A model generated the notes under the pieces. It worked only from the letters and a program-made list of their open reading frames with translations. It made no database searches and was not told the DNA's origin. Below are positions 1 through 10,060 of a stretch of DNA of 64,000 nucleotides, one piece after another. The first letter of the stretch is position 1; every line of letters starts with the position of its first letter. The stretch lies in contig NZ_QDDR01000010.1 in NCBI RefSeq assembly GCF_003075525.1, positions 124,001 through 188,000 on the forward strand, read 5' to 3'. Made by a program: the position numbers and the translations under genes. This DNA comes from Pararhodobacter aggregans (GTDB lineage Bacteria > Pseudomonadota > Alphaproteobacteria > Rhodobacterales > Rhodobacteraceae).

Positions 1-227
1 ACGGGATGGGCCTGATGCTGGTCAGTCACGACCTGCATCTGGTCGGCCGCTATTGCGACCGGGTGATGGTGATGAACGCGGGCCGCGTGGTCGAGGTGCT
101 GGACGCGAAGAACCTGCACGCGGCCCAGCACCCCTATACGAAGGGCCTGCTGGCCGCCGTCCCCCGGATGAACGAAACGCGCGCCGAGCTGCCCACGCTC
201 GACCGCTCGCAATGGGCTTCGACATGA
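1..227 (+). CDS. ABC transporter ATP-binding protein, DppD/OppD type (C-terminal fragment)
   Basis: Only the last 74 or so codons are inside the window; the start lies upstream. The visible part begins in the switch region (LVSHDLHLV, the H-loop histidine) and runs through the C-terminal tail characteristic of oligopeptide/dipeptide/nickel ABC ATPases, including HPYTKGLLAAVP, which matches the oligo_HPY extension of that family. It would energise a peptide-type importer together with the next gene, whose ATG overlaps this stop codon (ATGA at 224-227). The permease and binding-protein genes are presumably upstream. Substrate cannot be told from this fragment. Confidence 0.85.
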   Translation, partial: GMGLMLVSHDLHLVGRYCDRVMVMNAGRVVEVLDAKNLHAAQHPYTKGLLAAVPRMNETRAELPTLDRSQWAST

Positions 228-979
228 GCGCCATCCATCTGAAAGACCTCAACATCTTCTACGGTGACACGCAGGTTGTGCATGACGTCACCCTCGACGT
301 GGCAGCCGGGGAAAGCTTCGCGCTGGTCGGCGAATCGGGCTCGGGGAAATCGACGATCCTCAAGGCGATCATGGGCCTCGCGCCAGACTGGACCGGGGCC
401 ATCGAGGTCGACGGCAAGCCCCGCAGCCACGGGCCGGACCGGGCTTTTTCGCGCCAGTGCCAGATGGTGTTTCAGGACCCCTATGGCTCGCTCCATCCGC
501 GCAAGACCATCGACGCCACCTTGGCCGAGCCCTTGCTTATCCACGGGCTGAAGAACCGCGACGCACGGGTGGTGGAGCTGCTGGGCGAAGTCGGCCTCGA
601 CGCGCGCTTCCGCTTCCGCTTCCCGCATCAGCTGTCCGGCGGGCAGCGCCAGCGGGTCGCCATCGCTCGGGCGCTGGCGCTGGAGCCGCGGTTCCTGCTG
701 CTGGACGAACCCACCTCGGCGCTGGATGTCTCGATCCAGGCGGAAATCCTGAACCTCTTGAAACGGCTCAGGAAAGAACGCGGGCTGACCTATCTCATGG
801 TCACCCACAACCTGCCCGTCGTCGCCTTCATGTGCGACCGGCTGGCGGTGATGCGGCACGGCCGGATCGAGGAAATCGCCAGTGCCGAGGCGCTGAAGAC
901 CGGCGCCCTGGCCACCCCCTATGCGCGCGAGCTTTACCGGCTCAGCAATCCCGAAGAAACGGCCGAGGAACAGCCATGA
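224..979 (+). CDS. ABC transporter ATP-binding protein, DppF/OppF type
   Basis: A 251-residue nucleotide-binding subunit of a peptide/nickel-type importer. Walker A GESGSGKST is at about residues 36-44, the Q-loop QMVFQDP near 80-86, the signature LSGGQRQR at 137-144 and Walker B FLLLDEP at 157-163, with H-loop VTHN after it; all catalytic residues are present. It pairs with the preceding DppD-like subunit as the usual heterodimeric ATPase. Start chosen at ATG 224 because it overlaps the previous stop as ATGA; an in-frame ATG at 212 is a less likely alternative. It lacks the long C-terminal oligo_HPY tail of many DppF proteins and ends soon after TPYARELYRLS. The next gene starts inside its stop codon, so it is translationally coupled on both sides. 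Confidence 0.9.
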   Translation: MSAIHLKDLNIFYGDTQVVHDVTLDVAAGESFALVGESGSGKSTILKAIMGLAPDWTGAIEVDGKPRSHGPDRAFSRQCQMVFQDPYGSLHPRKTIDATLAEPLLIHGLKNRDARVVELLGEVGLDARFRFRFPHQLSGGQRQRVAIARALALEPRFLLLDEPTSALDVSIQAEILNLLKRLRKERGLTYLMVTHNLPVVAFMCDRLAVMRHGRIEEIASAEALKTGALATPYARELYRLSNPEETAEEQP

Positions 980-1455
980 CCACCCCGCTTGCCACCTTCA
1001 CCACCGCCCTCGAAACCGCCCGCACCCGGGCCGAGGCCTTCGACGCGCTAGGCGCCTATGTCGCGGCCGAGATCGGCGTGAAGCTCTTCACCGTCTCGAC
1101 CATGAAGCTCGAGGAAAAGATCGCCCGCCGCGCCTGGACCAACATGCCGGACGCCTATCCCGTCTCGGGTGACAAGGCGGTCGAGCGGGACGCCTTCTAC
1201 GAGGAGGTCATCGACCAGGGCCGCTGCTTCATCCGCAACACGATCGAGGAGATCGCGCTGGTCTTCGGCGACCATGAACTCATCAAATCGCTGGGCTGCG
1301 GCTCGGTCCTGAATATCCCGGTGCGGATCAAGGGCCAGTTCACCGGCACGCTCAACCTGTTGGACGCAGACCATTATTTCGACCCGGCGACGGTCGCGCG
1401 CTGCGTCGCGCTCCTGCACGTGCCGGGCATCGCCTGCTTCCTCTTGCCGGAATGA
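976..1455 (+). CDS. GAF domain-containing protein
   Basis: A 159-residue soluble protein made of one GAF-like domain. Features visible are the helix AFDALGAYVAAEIGVKLFTVS, a central conserved stretch FYEEVIDQGRCFIRNTIEEI, and the final strand pair SVLNIPVRIKGQFTGTLNLLDA, typical of the small-molecule-binding GAF fold. No kinase, cyclase or DNA-binding domain is attached. ATG 976 overlaps the stop of the ABC ATPase (ATGA), so it is the last gene of the transporter operon. By context it may sense or handle the imported compound, but the ligand is unknown. Confidence 0.8.
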   Translation: MTTPLATFTTALETARTRAEAFDALGAYVAAEIGVKLFTVSTMKLEEKIARRAWTNMPDAYPVSGDKAVERDAFYEEVIDQGRCFIRNTIEEIALVFGDHELIKSLGCGSVLNIPVRIKGQFTGTLNLLDADHYFDPATVARCVALLHVPGIACFLLPE

Positions 1456-1514
1456 CCCGCGCCGGGGCGGGTCCCTTCCGCCCCCCGCACGCACGCACTG
1501 GTTGAAGCGCTCTG

Positions 1515-1543
1515 TTGACGCCCCCCCGACCCTTGGTCTATGA
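1515..1543 (+). promoter_or_regulatory. Candidate sigma70-type promoter of the thi operon
   Basis: TTGACG at 1515-1520 and CTATGA at 1538-1543 are separated by 17 nt and lie just upstream of the TPP riboswitch. The -35 matches consensus in five of six positions; the -10 is weaker. Transcription would start around 1550, exactly where the riboswitch begins. Confidence 0.5.
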
Positions 1544-1551
1544 CAGCCGGA

Positions 1552-4574
<3,023 letters not shown>

Positions 4575-4585
<11 letters not shown>

Positions 4586-4772
4586 CCTGAACGGCACGCC
4601 CACCGAAATCACCGCCACGACGCTCGCCGAGGCGCTGACCGACCTCGGCTATCAGACCGGCGCCCTCGCCACCGCCCTGAACGGCCGCTTCGTTCCCGCG
4701 GCCGAGCGCGCCGCGACCCCGCTGCGCGAGGGCGACCGGATCGAGGTTCTGGCGCCGATGCAGGGGGGCTGA
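4575..4772 (+). CDS. thiS: Sulfur carrier protein ThiS
   Basis: A 65-residue ubiquitin-like protein ending in Gly-Gly (residues 64-65), whose C-terminus is adenylated by ThiF and then loaded with sulfur as a thiocarboxylate for thiazole formation. It opens with the beta-strand [12 protein letters not shown] and carries the family stretch [16 protein letters not shown]-like (here [11 protein letters not shown]). It lies between thiO (overlapping) and thiG (2 nt away), the standard order. Confidence 0.93.
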
Positions 4773-4773
4773 G

Positions 4774-5559
4774 ATGCGGCTTTACGACATCCAACTCCCC
4801 TCGCGCCTGATGCTGGGCACGGCGCAATACCCCTCGCCCTCGGTGCTGACCGAGGCCATCGCCGCCTCGGGCGCCGCCGTCGTCACCGTCTCGCTGCGGC
4901 GCGAGGCCGCCGGGGCGCCCGGCGCGAACGGCTTCTGGGCGCTGATCCGGCAGACCGGTGCCCGCATCCTGCCCAACACCGCCGGTTGCCATTCGGTCAC
5001 CGAGGCCGTGACCACCGCCCGCATGGCGCGCGAGGTCTTCGGCACCGACTGGATCAAGCTGGAGGTGATCGGCCATGCCGACACGCTGCAACCCGACCCT
5101 TTCGCGCTGGTCGAAGCCGCGCGCATCCTGACCGCCGAGGGCTTCGCCGTCCTGCCCTACACGACCGAGGATCTGATCGTCGGCGAGCGCCTGCTCGAGG
5201 CCGGGTGCCGCGTGCTGATGCCTTGGGGCGCCCCCATCGGCACCGGCCGCGGGTTGCGCCATGCCGAGGCGCTGGCGACGATGCGCCAGCATTTCAAGGA
5301 CGTGCCGCTCATTGTCGATGCCGGCCTCGGCGCCCCCAGTCAGGCGGCGCAGGCGATGGAGATGGGCTTTGACGGCGTACTCCTCAACACCGCCGTGGCC
5401 CGGGCGGGCGATCCGGTGGCGATGGCGCGGGCCTTTGGCCTGGCGGTCGCGGCCGGACGGCTGGCCCATGAGGCCGGGCTGATGCCGCCCCGCGACATGG
5501 CCGCGCCCTCGACCCCGGTGCTGGGGCTGGCCGACCTCGGCCTCGGCGGGCTGCCATGA
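4774..5559 (+). CDS. thiG: Thiazole synthase ThiG
   Basis: TIM-barrel enzyme that joins deoxyxylulose phosphate, dehydroglycine and ThiS-thiocarboxylate into the thiazole phosphate. It has 261 residues. The Schiff-base lysine is in WIKLEVIG (Lys95), after the conserved [12 protein letters not shown] (68-79); phosphate-binding glycines are in [17 protein letters not shown] and [14 protein letters not shown] is two bases after the thiS stop and the gene ends in an ATGA overlap with thiE. Confidence 0.96.
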   Translation: MRLYDIQLPSRLMLGTAQYPSPSVLTEAIAASGAAVVTVSLRREAAGAPGANGFWALIRQTGARILPNTAGCHSVTEAVTTARMAREVFGTDWIKLEVIGHADTLQPDPFALVEAARILTAEGFAVLPYTTEDLIVGERLLEAGCRVLMPWGAPIGTGRGLRHAEALATMRQHFKDVPLIVDAGLGAPSQAAQAMEMGFDGVLLNTAVARAGDPVAMARAFGLAVAAGRLAHEAGLMPPRDMAAPSTPVLGLADLGLGGLP

Positions 5560-6167
5560 GGTTGCCCCGCGTTTATGCCGTCCTGCCCGATGCGGCGATG
5601 ATCGCCCGGCTGGTGCCGCAGGGCCTGCGGCTGGTGCAACTGCGCTTCAAGGGCGCGGCCGAGGACGTGCCCGCCCAGATTGCCGCCGCCCGGGCGATCT
5701 GCGCCCGCCATGGCGCGCAGCTGGTGGTCAACGATCACTGGCAGGCGGCGCTCGATCAGGGCGTCGATTTCATCCATCTCGGGCAGGAGGATCTGGACAG
5801 CGCCGATACCACCGCCATCGCCCGCGCCGGGGCCCGGCTGGGGATCTCCACCCATGACCGGGCGGAACTCGACCGCGCTCTGGCGCTCGCCCCCGCCTAT
5901 GTCGCGCTGGGGCCGGTCTGGCCGACCCGGCTGAAAAAGATGCGCTGGCAGCCGCAGGGGCTGGAAAAGGTCAGCCGCTGGAAGGCACGGATCGGCGACC
6001 TGCCGCTCGTCGCCATCGGCGGGATCACCGCCGAGCGGCTGCCGGCACTCTTCGCCGCCGGAGCGGATGTCGCCGCGGTGGTCAGCGATCTGGTCACCGC
6101 CCCCGAGCCCGAGGCAAGGACCCGCCACTGGCTGACCGAGGCGGAGGCCGCGCATGACCCGCTATGA
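5556..6167 (+). CDS. thiE: Thiamine-phosphate synthase ThiE
   Basis: Couples hydroxymethylpyrimidine diphosphate with thiazole phosphate to give thiamine phosphate. The 203-residue protein keeps the TIM-barrel motifs LVQLRFKG near residue 28, [24 protein letters not shown] in the middle, [10 protein letters not shown] and [28 protein letters not shown]. The family's usual QLR-K-K is Q-R-K here, with ornithine-like spacing conserved. It overlaps thiG upstream and thiF downstream (14 nt), so the cluster is translationally coupled. Confidence 0.92.
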   Translation: MRLPRVYAVLPDAAMIARLVPQGLRLVQLRFKGAAEDVPAQIAAARAICARHGAQLVVNDHWQAALDQGVDFIHLGQEDLDSADTTAIARAGARLGISTHDRAELDRALALAPAYVALGPVWPTRLKKMRWQPQGLEKVSRWKARIGDLPLVAIGGITAERLPALFAAGADVAAVVSDLVTAPEPEARTRHWLTEAEAAHDPL

Positions 6168-7104
6168 CCGCCAGATCGCCGTGCCCGGCGTCGGACCCGA
6201 AGGGCAGGCCCGGCTGGGCGCGGCGCAGGTGCTGGTGGTCGGCGCCGGGGGCCTGGGCTCGGCCGTGATCCCGGCACTGGCGGCGGCGGGGCTGGGGCAT
6301 CTCACCATCGCCGACCCGGACCGGGTGTCGCTCAGCAACCTGCACCGCCAGACGCTGTACCGCGCGGCCGACATCGGCCAGCCCAAAGCCCCTCTCGCTG
6401 CCGCCCGGGCCGCGGAGATCAACTCTGATTGCCGCACGCGGGGCCTGCCGCTCAGGCTCGACCCGGCCAACGCCCCGGCCCTGATCGCCGAGGCCGATCT
6501 GGTGATCGACGCCGCCGACAGTTTCGCCGTGACCTACACGCTGTCGGACCTCTGCAAGGCGGCGGGGAAACCGCTGGTTTCCGCCTCGGTTCTGGGACGC
6601 GCGGGCTATGCCGGTGCCTTCTGCGGCACCGCCCCCTCCGTCCGCGCGGTCTTTCCCGACCTGCCCGAGCAAGCCGCCAGCTGCGCCAGCGCCGGGGTCC
6701 TCGGCCCCGCCGTCGCCGCGCTGGGGGCAGTGCAGGCGCAGATGGCGCTCACCCTGCTGATCGGGCTCTCGCCCGGCCCGCTGGGACGGCTCGTGACCCT
6801 CGACATGGCGCGCTGGCATTTCGGCGGTTTCGACTTCCGCAACGCGACCGAGGCACCGGGCTTCGGCTTCCTCGCGCCTGCGCAGATCGAACCCGGGGAC
6901 CACCTCATCGACCTGCGTCCGGCGGGCAGCGTCGCGACCCTGCCCGGCGCGCGGGCGCTCGGCCTCGACGACCTCGCCCGCTGGCCGATCCCCCCGGGGC
7001 GCGTGGTGCTCTGCTGTTCGAGCGGCCTGCGCGCCTGGCGGGGCGCCTCGGTGCTGGCCGCGCGCGGGGCGACGCGGCTCGCGCTGCTGGCGGACGGGCA
7101 ATGA
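6154..7104 (+). CDS. thiF: ThiF-type adenylyltransferase with C-terminal rhodanese-like domain
   Basis: E1-like enzyme that adenylates the ThiS C-terminus. The nucleotide-binding GAGGLGS is at residues 30-36, NLHRQTLY at 62-69, DAADSF at 119-124, and SCASAGVLGP (Cys177) sits at the position of the conserved ThiF/MoeB cysteine. The two CxxC zinc pairs of E. coli ThiF and MoeB are missing: VRAVFPD replaces the first and FRNATEAPGF the second. Residues 245-316 form a rhodanese-like tail (DHLIDLRPAG; active-site loop CCSSGLRA with Cys287/288), which could deliver sulfur directly to ThiS. 316 residues in all; its stop overlaps thiD. Confidence 0.85.
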   Translation: MTRYDRQIAVPGVGPEGQARLGAAQVLVVGAGGLGSAVIPALAAAGLGHLTIADPDRVSLSNLHRQTLYRAADIGQPKAPLAAARAAEINSDCRTRGLPLRLDPANAPALIAEADLVIDAADSFAVTYTLSDLCKAAGKPLVSASVLGRAGYAGAFCGTAPSVRAVFPDLPEQAASCASAGVLGPAVAALGAVQAQMALTLLIGLSPGPLGRLVTLDMARWHFGGFDFRNATEAPGFGFLAPAQIEPGDHLIDLRPAGSVATLPGARALGLDDLARWPIPPGRVVLCCSSGLRAWRGASVLAARGATRLALLADGQ

Positions 7105-7799
7105 GCGTGCTGATCGTCGCCGGGCTCGACAGCTCGACCGGCGCCGGGCTGGCCCGGGACCTCGCGGTCATGGCCGAGCTGGGCCTGCAAGCGCGGATCG
7201 CCGCCACCGCCGTGACCGCGCAGGACGCGGCGGGCGGCTGCCTGCGGCATCCGGTGCCGGGCGCGATGGTCGCCGCCCAGATCCGCGCCGCCGGGCCGGT
7301 CCGGGCGGCGAAACTGGGGATGCTGGCCGATGCCGAGGTCGTGGCAGCGGTGGCCGAATCGCTGCCCCCGGTGCCCATCGTGCTGGACCCGGTCCTCGCC
7401 ACCAGCGCCGGTGTGGCGCTGATCGACGCGGCGGGTCTGGCGGCGATGCTCGCCCGCCTCTTCCCCCTCGCCACGCTGATAACCCCCAACCTGCCCGAGG
7501 CCGCGCGGCTGACCGGCCTGCCCGAGGAGACCGCCCCCGACCGGCTGGCCGCGGCCCTCGTCGCGCTGGGCGCGCGGGCGGTCCTGCTGAAAGGCGGTCA
7601 TGGACAGGGGGCGGAGGCGGTCGACTGGCTCTTCCGACCGGATGCCCCCGCCCTGCGCCTCGCTTCGCCGCGCAAGCCCGGCACGACGCGCGGCACCGGC
7701 TGCACCCTGGCCAGCGCCATCGCCGGGCATCTGGCGCTCGGCGCCGATCTGGCTGTGGCCTGCGCAGGGGCCAAGGCCCATCTCGACGGCTGGTTGTGA
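7101..7799 (+). CDS. thiD: Hydroxymethylpyrimidine/phosphomethylpyrimidine kinase ThiD
   Basis: Phosphorylates HMP and HMP-phosphate, supplying the pyrimidine diphosphate to ThiE. It has 232 residues in the ribokinase fold: VAGLDSSTGAGLARDL at the N-terminus (family GSDSSGGAGIQADLK, here with Leu and Thr substitutions), VLDPVLATSAG, LITPNLPEAARL and the anion-hole motif RGTGCTLASAIA near the end. Slightly short for ThiD (usually about 260). ATG overlaps the thiF stop (ATGA). It is the last gene of the thi operon; a tRNA gene on the other strand follows. Confidence 0.9.
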   Translation: MSVLIVAGLDSSTGAGLARDLAVMAELGLQARIAATAVTAQDAAGGCLRHPVPGAMVAAQIRAAGPVRAAKLGMLADAEVVAAVAESLPPVPIVLDPVLATSAGVALIDAAGLAAMLARLFPLATLITPNLPEAARLTGLPEETAPDRLAAALVALGARAVLLKGGHGQGAEAVDWLFRPDAPALRLASPRKPGTTRGTGCTLASAIAGHLALGADLAVACAGAKAHLDGWL

Positions 7800-7866
7800 T
7801 TGCGGCTGAAACCGGGCGTCCGCGGCCCGTTCAGGACGCTTCCGACGGATCAATCAGGGGGAAGGG

Positions 7867-7956
7867 TGGCGGAGAGACAGGGATTCGAACCCTGGGTGGG
7901 CTCTCACCCACAACGGTTTTCGAGACCGCCCCGTTCGACCGCTCCGGCACCTCTCC
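7867..7956 (-). tRNA. tRNA-Ser (anticodon CGA)
   Basis: The minus strand reads GGAGAGGTGCCGGAGCGGTC, an anticodon loop CTCGAAA (anticodon CGA, serine), a long variable arm, the T-loop GGTTCGAATCC and acceptor strand TCTCTCC, followed by discriminator G and an encoded CCA (7867-7869). The class II variable arm fits tRNA-Ser. It decodes UCG, a frequent codon in this GC-rich genome. Confidence 0.96.
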
Positions 7957-7968
7957 GCGCTTCGGTGG

Positions 7969-8433
7969 TCAACGTGGGGCGGATTTAGCGGGGTTCGTGG
8001 GCGGGTGCAAGGGGGTTTCGGCATCACCGGGAATGTCGAAGCCGGGCGGCGCGAGGGTGAAGCCCGCGAAGTCGAAACCGGGCGAGACGAGGCAGGAAAC
8101 CAGCGTGAAATCCCCGGTCGTGCGCGCCGCCTGCCAGTGATGGGGCGGGACGATCACCTGCGGCGTCAGGGGGGCGAGGGCATGGGCGCGGGCGGGGCCG
8201 GCCCCGGTCTCGCTCAGCCGCAGGATCAGGGGGGCGCCGGCGTGGTAGAGCCAGATCTCGGTCTGGTCGATCCGGTGCCAATGCGAGGTCTCGCCGGCCT
8301 TCAGGAGGAACAGGATCGCGGTGCCGGAGGGGCGCCCGCCAGGCTCGGCCGGGGCGCGCCAGGTCTCGCGGTAATGGCCGCCCTCGGGATGGGGGCTGAG
8401 GCCGAGCTGGGCGATGAGCGCGTCGGGGTCCAT
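7969..8433 (-). CDS. Cupin domain-containing protein (DUF985 family)
   Basis: A 154-residue single-domain protein. The pattern LGLSPHPEGGHYRETWRAP at the N-terminus and SHWHRIDQTEIWLYHAG in the middle, then VIVPPHHWQAARTTGDFTLVSCLVSPGFDFAGFTL, is characteristic of DUF985 (cupin_5) proteins, a small jelly-roll family of unknown function. His in SHWH and the Glu of TEIW occupy the usual cupin metal-binding positions. It stands alone just upstream of tRNA-Ser and is read toward it. The biological role is not known. Confidence 0.88.
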   Translation of the reverse strand: MDPDALIAQLGLSPHPEGGHYRETWRAPAEPGGRPSGTAILFLLKAGETSHWHRIDQTEIWLYHAGAPLILRLSETGAGPARAHALAPLTPQVIVPPHHWQAARTTGDFTLVSCLVSPGFDFAGFTLAPPGFDIPGDAETPLHPPTNPAKSAPR

Positions 8434-8472
8434 GGGGGGAGGATGGCCCCGGACGGGGCGGCTGACAAGGGG

Positions 8473-8490
8473 TGTCCCACGCGTGGGACA
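8473..8490. repeat. Perfect 18-bp palindrome TGTCCCACGCGTGGGACA
   Basis: TGTCCCACGCGTGGGACA equals its own reverse complement and lies 40 bp upstream of the DUF985 cupin start, inside a gene-free stretch. A half-site-like CGTCCCACGG recurs at 8547-8556. Length and symmetry resemble a dimeric regulator operator, but no regulator gene is adjacent. Confidence 0.6.
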
Positions 8491-8579
8491 GTTTTCGGGG
8501 CGTGTGATTTCAAGGGGTTGGGGTAGCGTTTAAGGATTTGGCAAGACGTCCCACGGTTCCGCGAGGGCGTCCGGCCCCC

Positions 8580-8602
8580 GTAGGGTGGGTTTTCAACCCA
8601 CC
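8580..8602 (+). repeat. REP-like palindrome R1
   Basis: GTAGGGTGGGTT-TTC-AACCCACC: an 8-bp perfect stem (GGTGGGTT/AACCCACC, 8584-8591 and 8595-8602) with the 5' tetranucleotide-type lead GTAG. It is the first of three related palindromes immediately upstream of the decayed RAYT transposase. Confidence 0.75.
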
Positions 8603-8632
8603 GTCGCGGGCCAGTTTCGAGGGCCCCCCCCT

Positions 8633-8656
8633 GTAGGGTGCGTGCTCGCACGCACC
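8633..8656 (+). repeat. REP-like palindrome R2
   Basis: GTAG lead followed by GGTGCGTGC-TC-GCACGCACC, a perfect 9-bp stem with a 2-nt loop. Same GTAGGGTG head as R1. R2 and R3 are the same sequence in opposite orientation about 50 bp apart, forming a REP doublet (BIME/REPIN-like) arrangement. Confidence 0.85.
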
Positions 8657-8705
8657 GATTGGGGGAACGGCCCGATGGGTGGATGTCGTGGCGGAGGGGC
8701 GGTGC

Positions 8706-8729
8706 GGTGCGTGCCAGCACGCACCCTAC
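8706..8729 (-). repeat. REP-like palindrome R3 (inverse of R2)
   Basis: GGTGCGTGC-CA-GCACGCACC followed by CTAC, i.e. the R2 element on the minus strand. Recognisable RAYT homology begins within a few bases of its right edge, so this REP copy marks the left border of the transposase remnant. Confidence 0.85.
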
Positions 8730-8732
8730 GGC

Positions 8733-9015
8733 CGGCTGCGCAGGCGGGTCGAACGCCCGGTCGGCATCGACGCCTGAGTGGTGTTGCCGGACCATAGGCA
8801 TTGCGTCTGGGCTCTGCCCGAGGGGGACGCCGATTTTGCGACCCGGTGGCGCGTGATCAAGGCCCGGTTCGCGCGCGCGATTCCGCCGGTCGCGCGGCGG
8901 GAAAGCCTCAGGCGGCGGCGCGAGCATGGGGTGTGGCAGCGGCGGCTCCGGGAACACCCCATCCGCGATGAACAGGATTGGGACAATCACATCCAGTATT
9001 GTTGGTTCAATCCGG
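8733..9015 (+). pseudogene. REP-associated tyrosine transposase (RAYT/Y1, IS200-like), decayed fragment
   Basis: Translation gives VERPVGIDA, an in-frame TGA (8775-8777), then VVLPDHRHCVWALPEGDADF, TRWRVIKARFARAI, a basic patch [34 protein letters not shown]. This is the diagnostic RAYT core: the HUH-type His pair in DHRHC and the WQRRxxEHxIRDE block. The TGA replaces the tryptophan usually found before VVLPDH. The N-terminal half is missing (REP copy R3 sits there), and homology stops at the junction with the AT-rich gene at about 9015, removing the C-terminal tyrosine region. It is therefore inactive. RAYTs normally mobilise or maintain the REP palindromes found beside them, which fits R1-R3. 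Confidence 0.85.
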
Positions 9016-10047
9016 CTTGGCAAATAGGTTATAGAGCTTCTTTCTATCATGATCAGGCATCAAACCCAAAGGATCCCTAAGCTCAATCATATAGTCGACC
9101 TGCTCTTGAGAAAAAGCCGGCAGAGATAAAATCCTTGCAACTTCGTCCTCAGTAAAATACCTGCGCAAGTGATCATACGGAAAAACAATTTGCTTCTCTA
9201 TCTGATGTAGCACCAAACGCAGGTTCGCAATGCCTTCAAATGTCTTGCGTGCAGTGTAGCACCTAGAGATCTCGAGAAACCCACCATCGAATATCAAGCC
9301 ACTTCTGGAGAGGTAGCCTCGATGCAGAGCTGCCGCAGCACTATAGTAATTCTTCAGCGCAGGGACAATATCAACGGAATCCGATCTTTTGACGAATTCC
9401 CGTGCCGCAGAGTTCCATTTCATTTCGCGTAGAAGCGCGGCCGAATCAAAGTATATTTTCGAACTGACCCGCCTATGAACGCCGAACCTGACCATGAAAG
9501 CCGACGAAGCCCGCGGAATGTACTGATGACTAATCCCATTCCTCAATCCCTGAACAAACTGAGCCAGCGCCTGATCAGAGAACATCTCAGTTCGGAAAGC
9601 ATCAAAGGCATCCTGAGAAGCCCGTGAGAGCTCACCCCTCAATCCTCTATATGCATCGACGAGAGAATAGGCGGCATAAGAGAACTGAAAGATCGCATTT
9701 AGTGCCTCCCTCTCTATTCTATCATGATTAACAATATCTGAGAACTCAGCCGACGCTTGGAGCTCGCCGTAAATAAGGAGAATTCTATCAAAGGAGTCTG
9801 AGAGAATTCTAAATCCAACCTCGACACAATCAATCTTCTTCCAAGTCGGCCAAAAGGGATGCGCACTAACAATTTCCTCGAAATCCATGACATAATGCCA
9901 TAGATCATTTAACTGGACACGACTTAGGCTGCCGCCCCGCCTCCAAGTCGTCGAAAAATCTTCCTTCACCTGCTCAAGACCAGACTCGCGCTGGCTTTCA
10001 ATGGCCTTCATTATAGCAATGAAGTCCTTAGGGGGTTTGTCGCTCAC
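9007..10047 (-). CDS. AT-rich hypothetical protein with HEPN-like R-x4-H motif
   Basis: A 346-residue protein I do not recognise by name. Base composition is clearly AT-richer than every neighbour and codon use differs (many AAT, ATA, TTT, AGA), a sign of recent transfer. It looks wholly alpha-helical and soluble. The segment [15 protein letters not shown] (about residues 164-178) contains RN-x3-H, the R-x4-6-H motif of HEPN ribonuclease/toxin domains. GTG 10047 overlaps the thyX stop and is preferred; TTG 10053 is the alternative. The reading frame ends at the junction with the RAYT remnant. A 10-bp-stem hairpin (10030-10060) covers its start. A defence or toxin role is inference only. Confidence 0.7.
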   Translation of the reverse strand: MSDKPPKDFIAIMKAIESQRESGLEQVKEDFSTTWRRGGSLSRVQLNDLWHYVMDFEEIVSAHPFWPTWKKIDCVEVGFRILSDSFDRILLIYGELQASAEFSDIVNHDRIEREALNAIFQFSYAAYSLVDAYRGLRGELSRASQDAFDAFRTEMFSDQALAQFVQGLRNGISHQYIPRASSAFMVRFGVHRRVSSKIYFDSAALLREMKWNSAAREFVKRSDSVDIVPALKNYYSAAAALHRGYLSRSGLIFDGGFLEISRCYTARKTFEGIANLRLVLHQIEKQIVFPYDHLRRYFTEDEVARILSLPAFSQEQVDYMIELRDPLGLMPDHDRKKLYNLFAKPD

Positions 10048-10060
10048 TCCCAAACCCCCT
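10030..10060 (-). repeat. Inverted repeat spanning the thyX stop and next start
   Basis: AGGGGGTTTG (10030-10039) and CAAACCCCCT (10051-10060) form a perfect 10-bp stem with an 11-nt loop. On the minus strand it covers the last codons of thyX and the start plus ribosome-binding region of the AT-rich gene. There is no U-run, so it is a poor terminator; it could mask translation initiation of the downstream gene. Confidence 0.75.

Noticed and set aside
1-1455. Whether the ABC transporter genes next to the thi operon form a thiamine or HMP importer.
   Set aside because: The ATPases carry peptide/nickel-type features, end before a separate promoter and riboswitch, and no ThiB/ThiY-type gene is visible.
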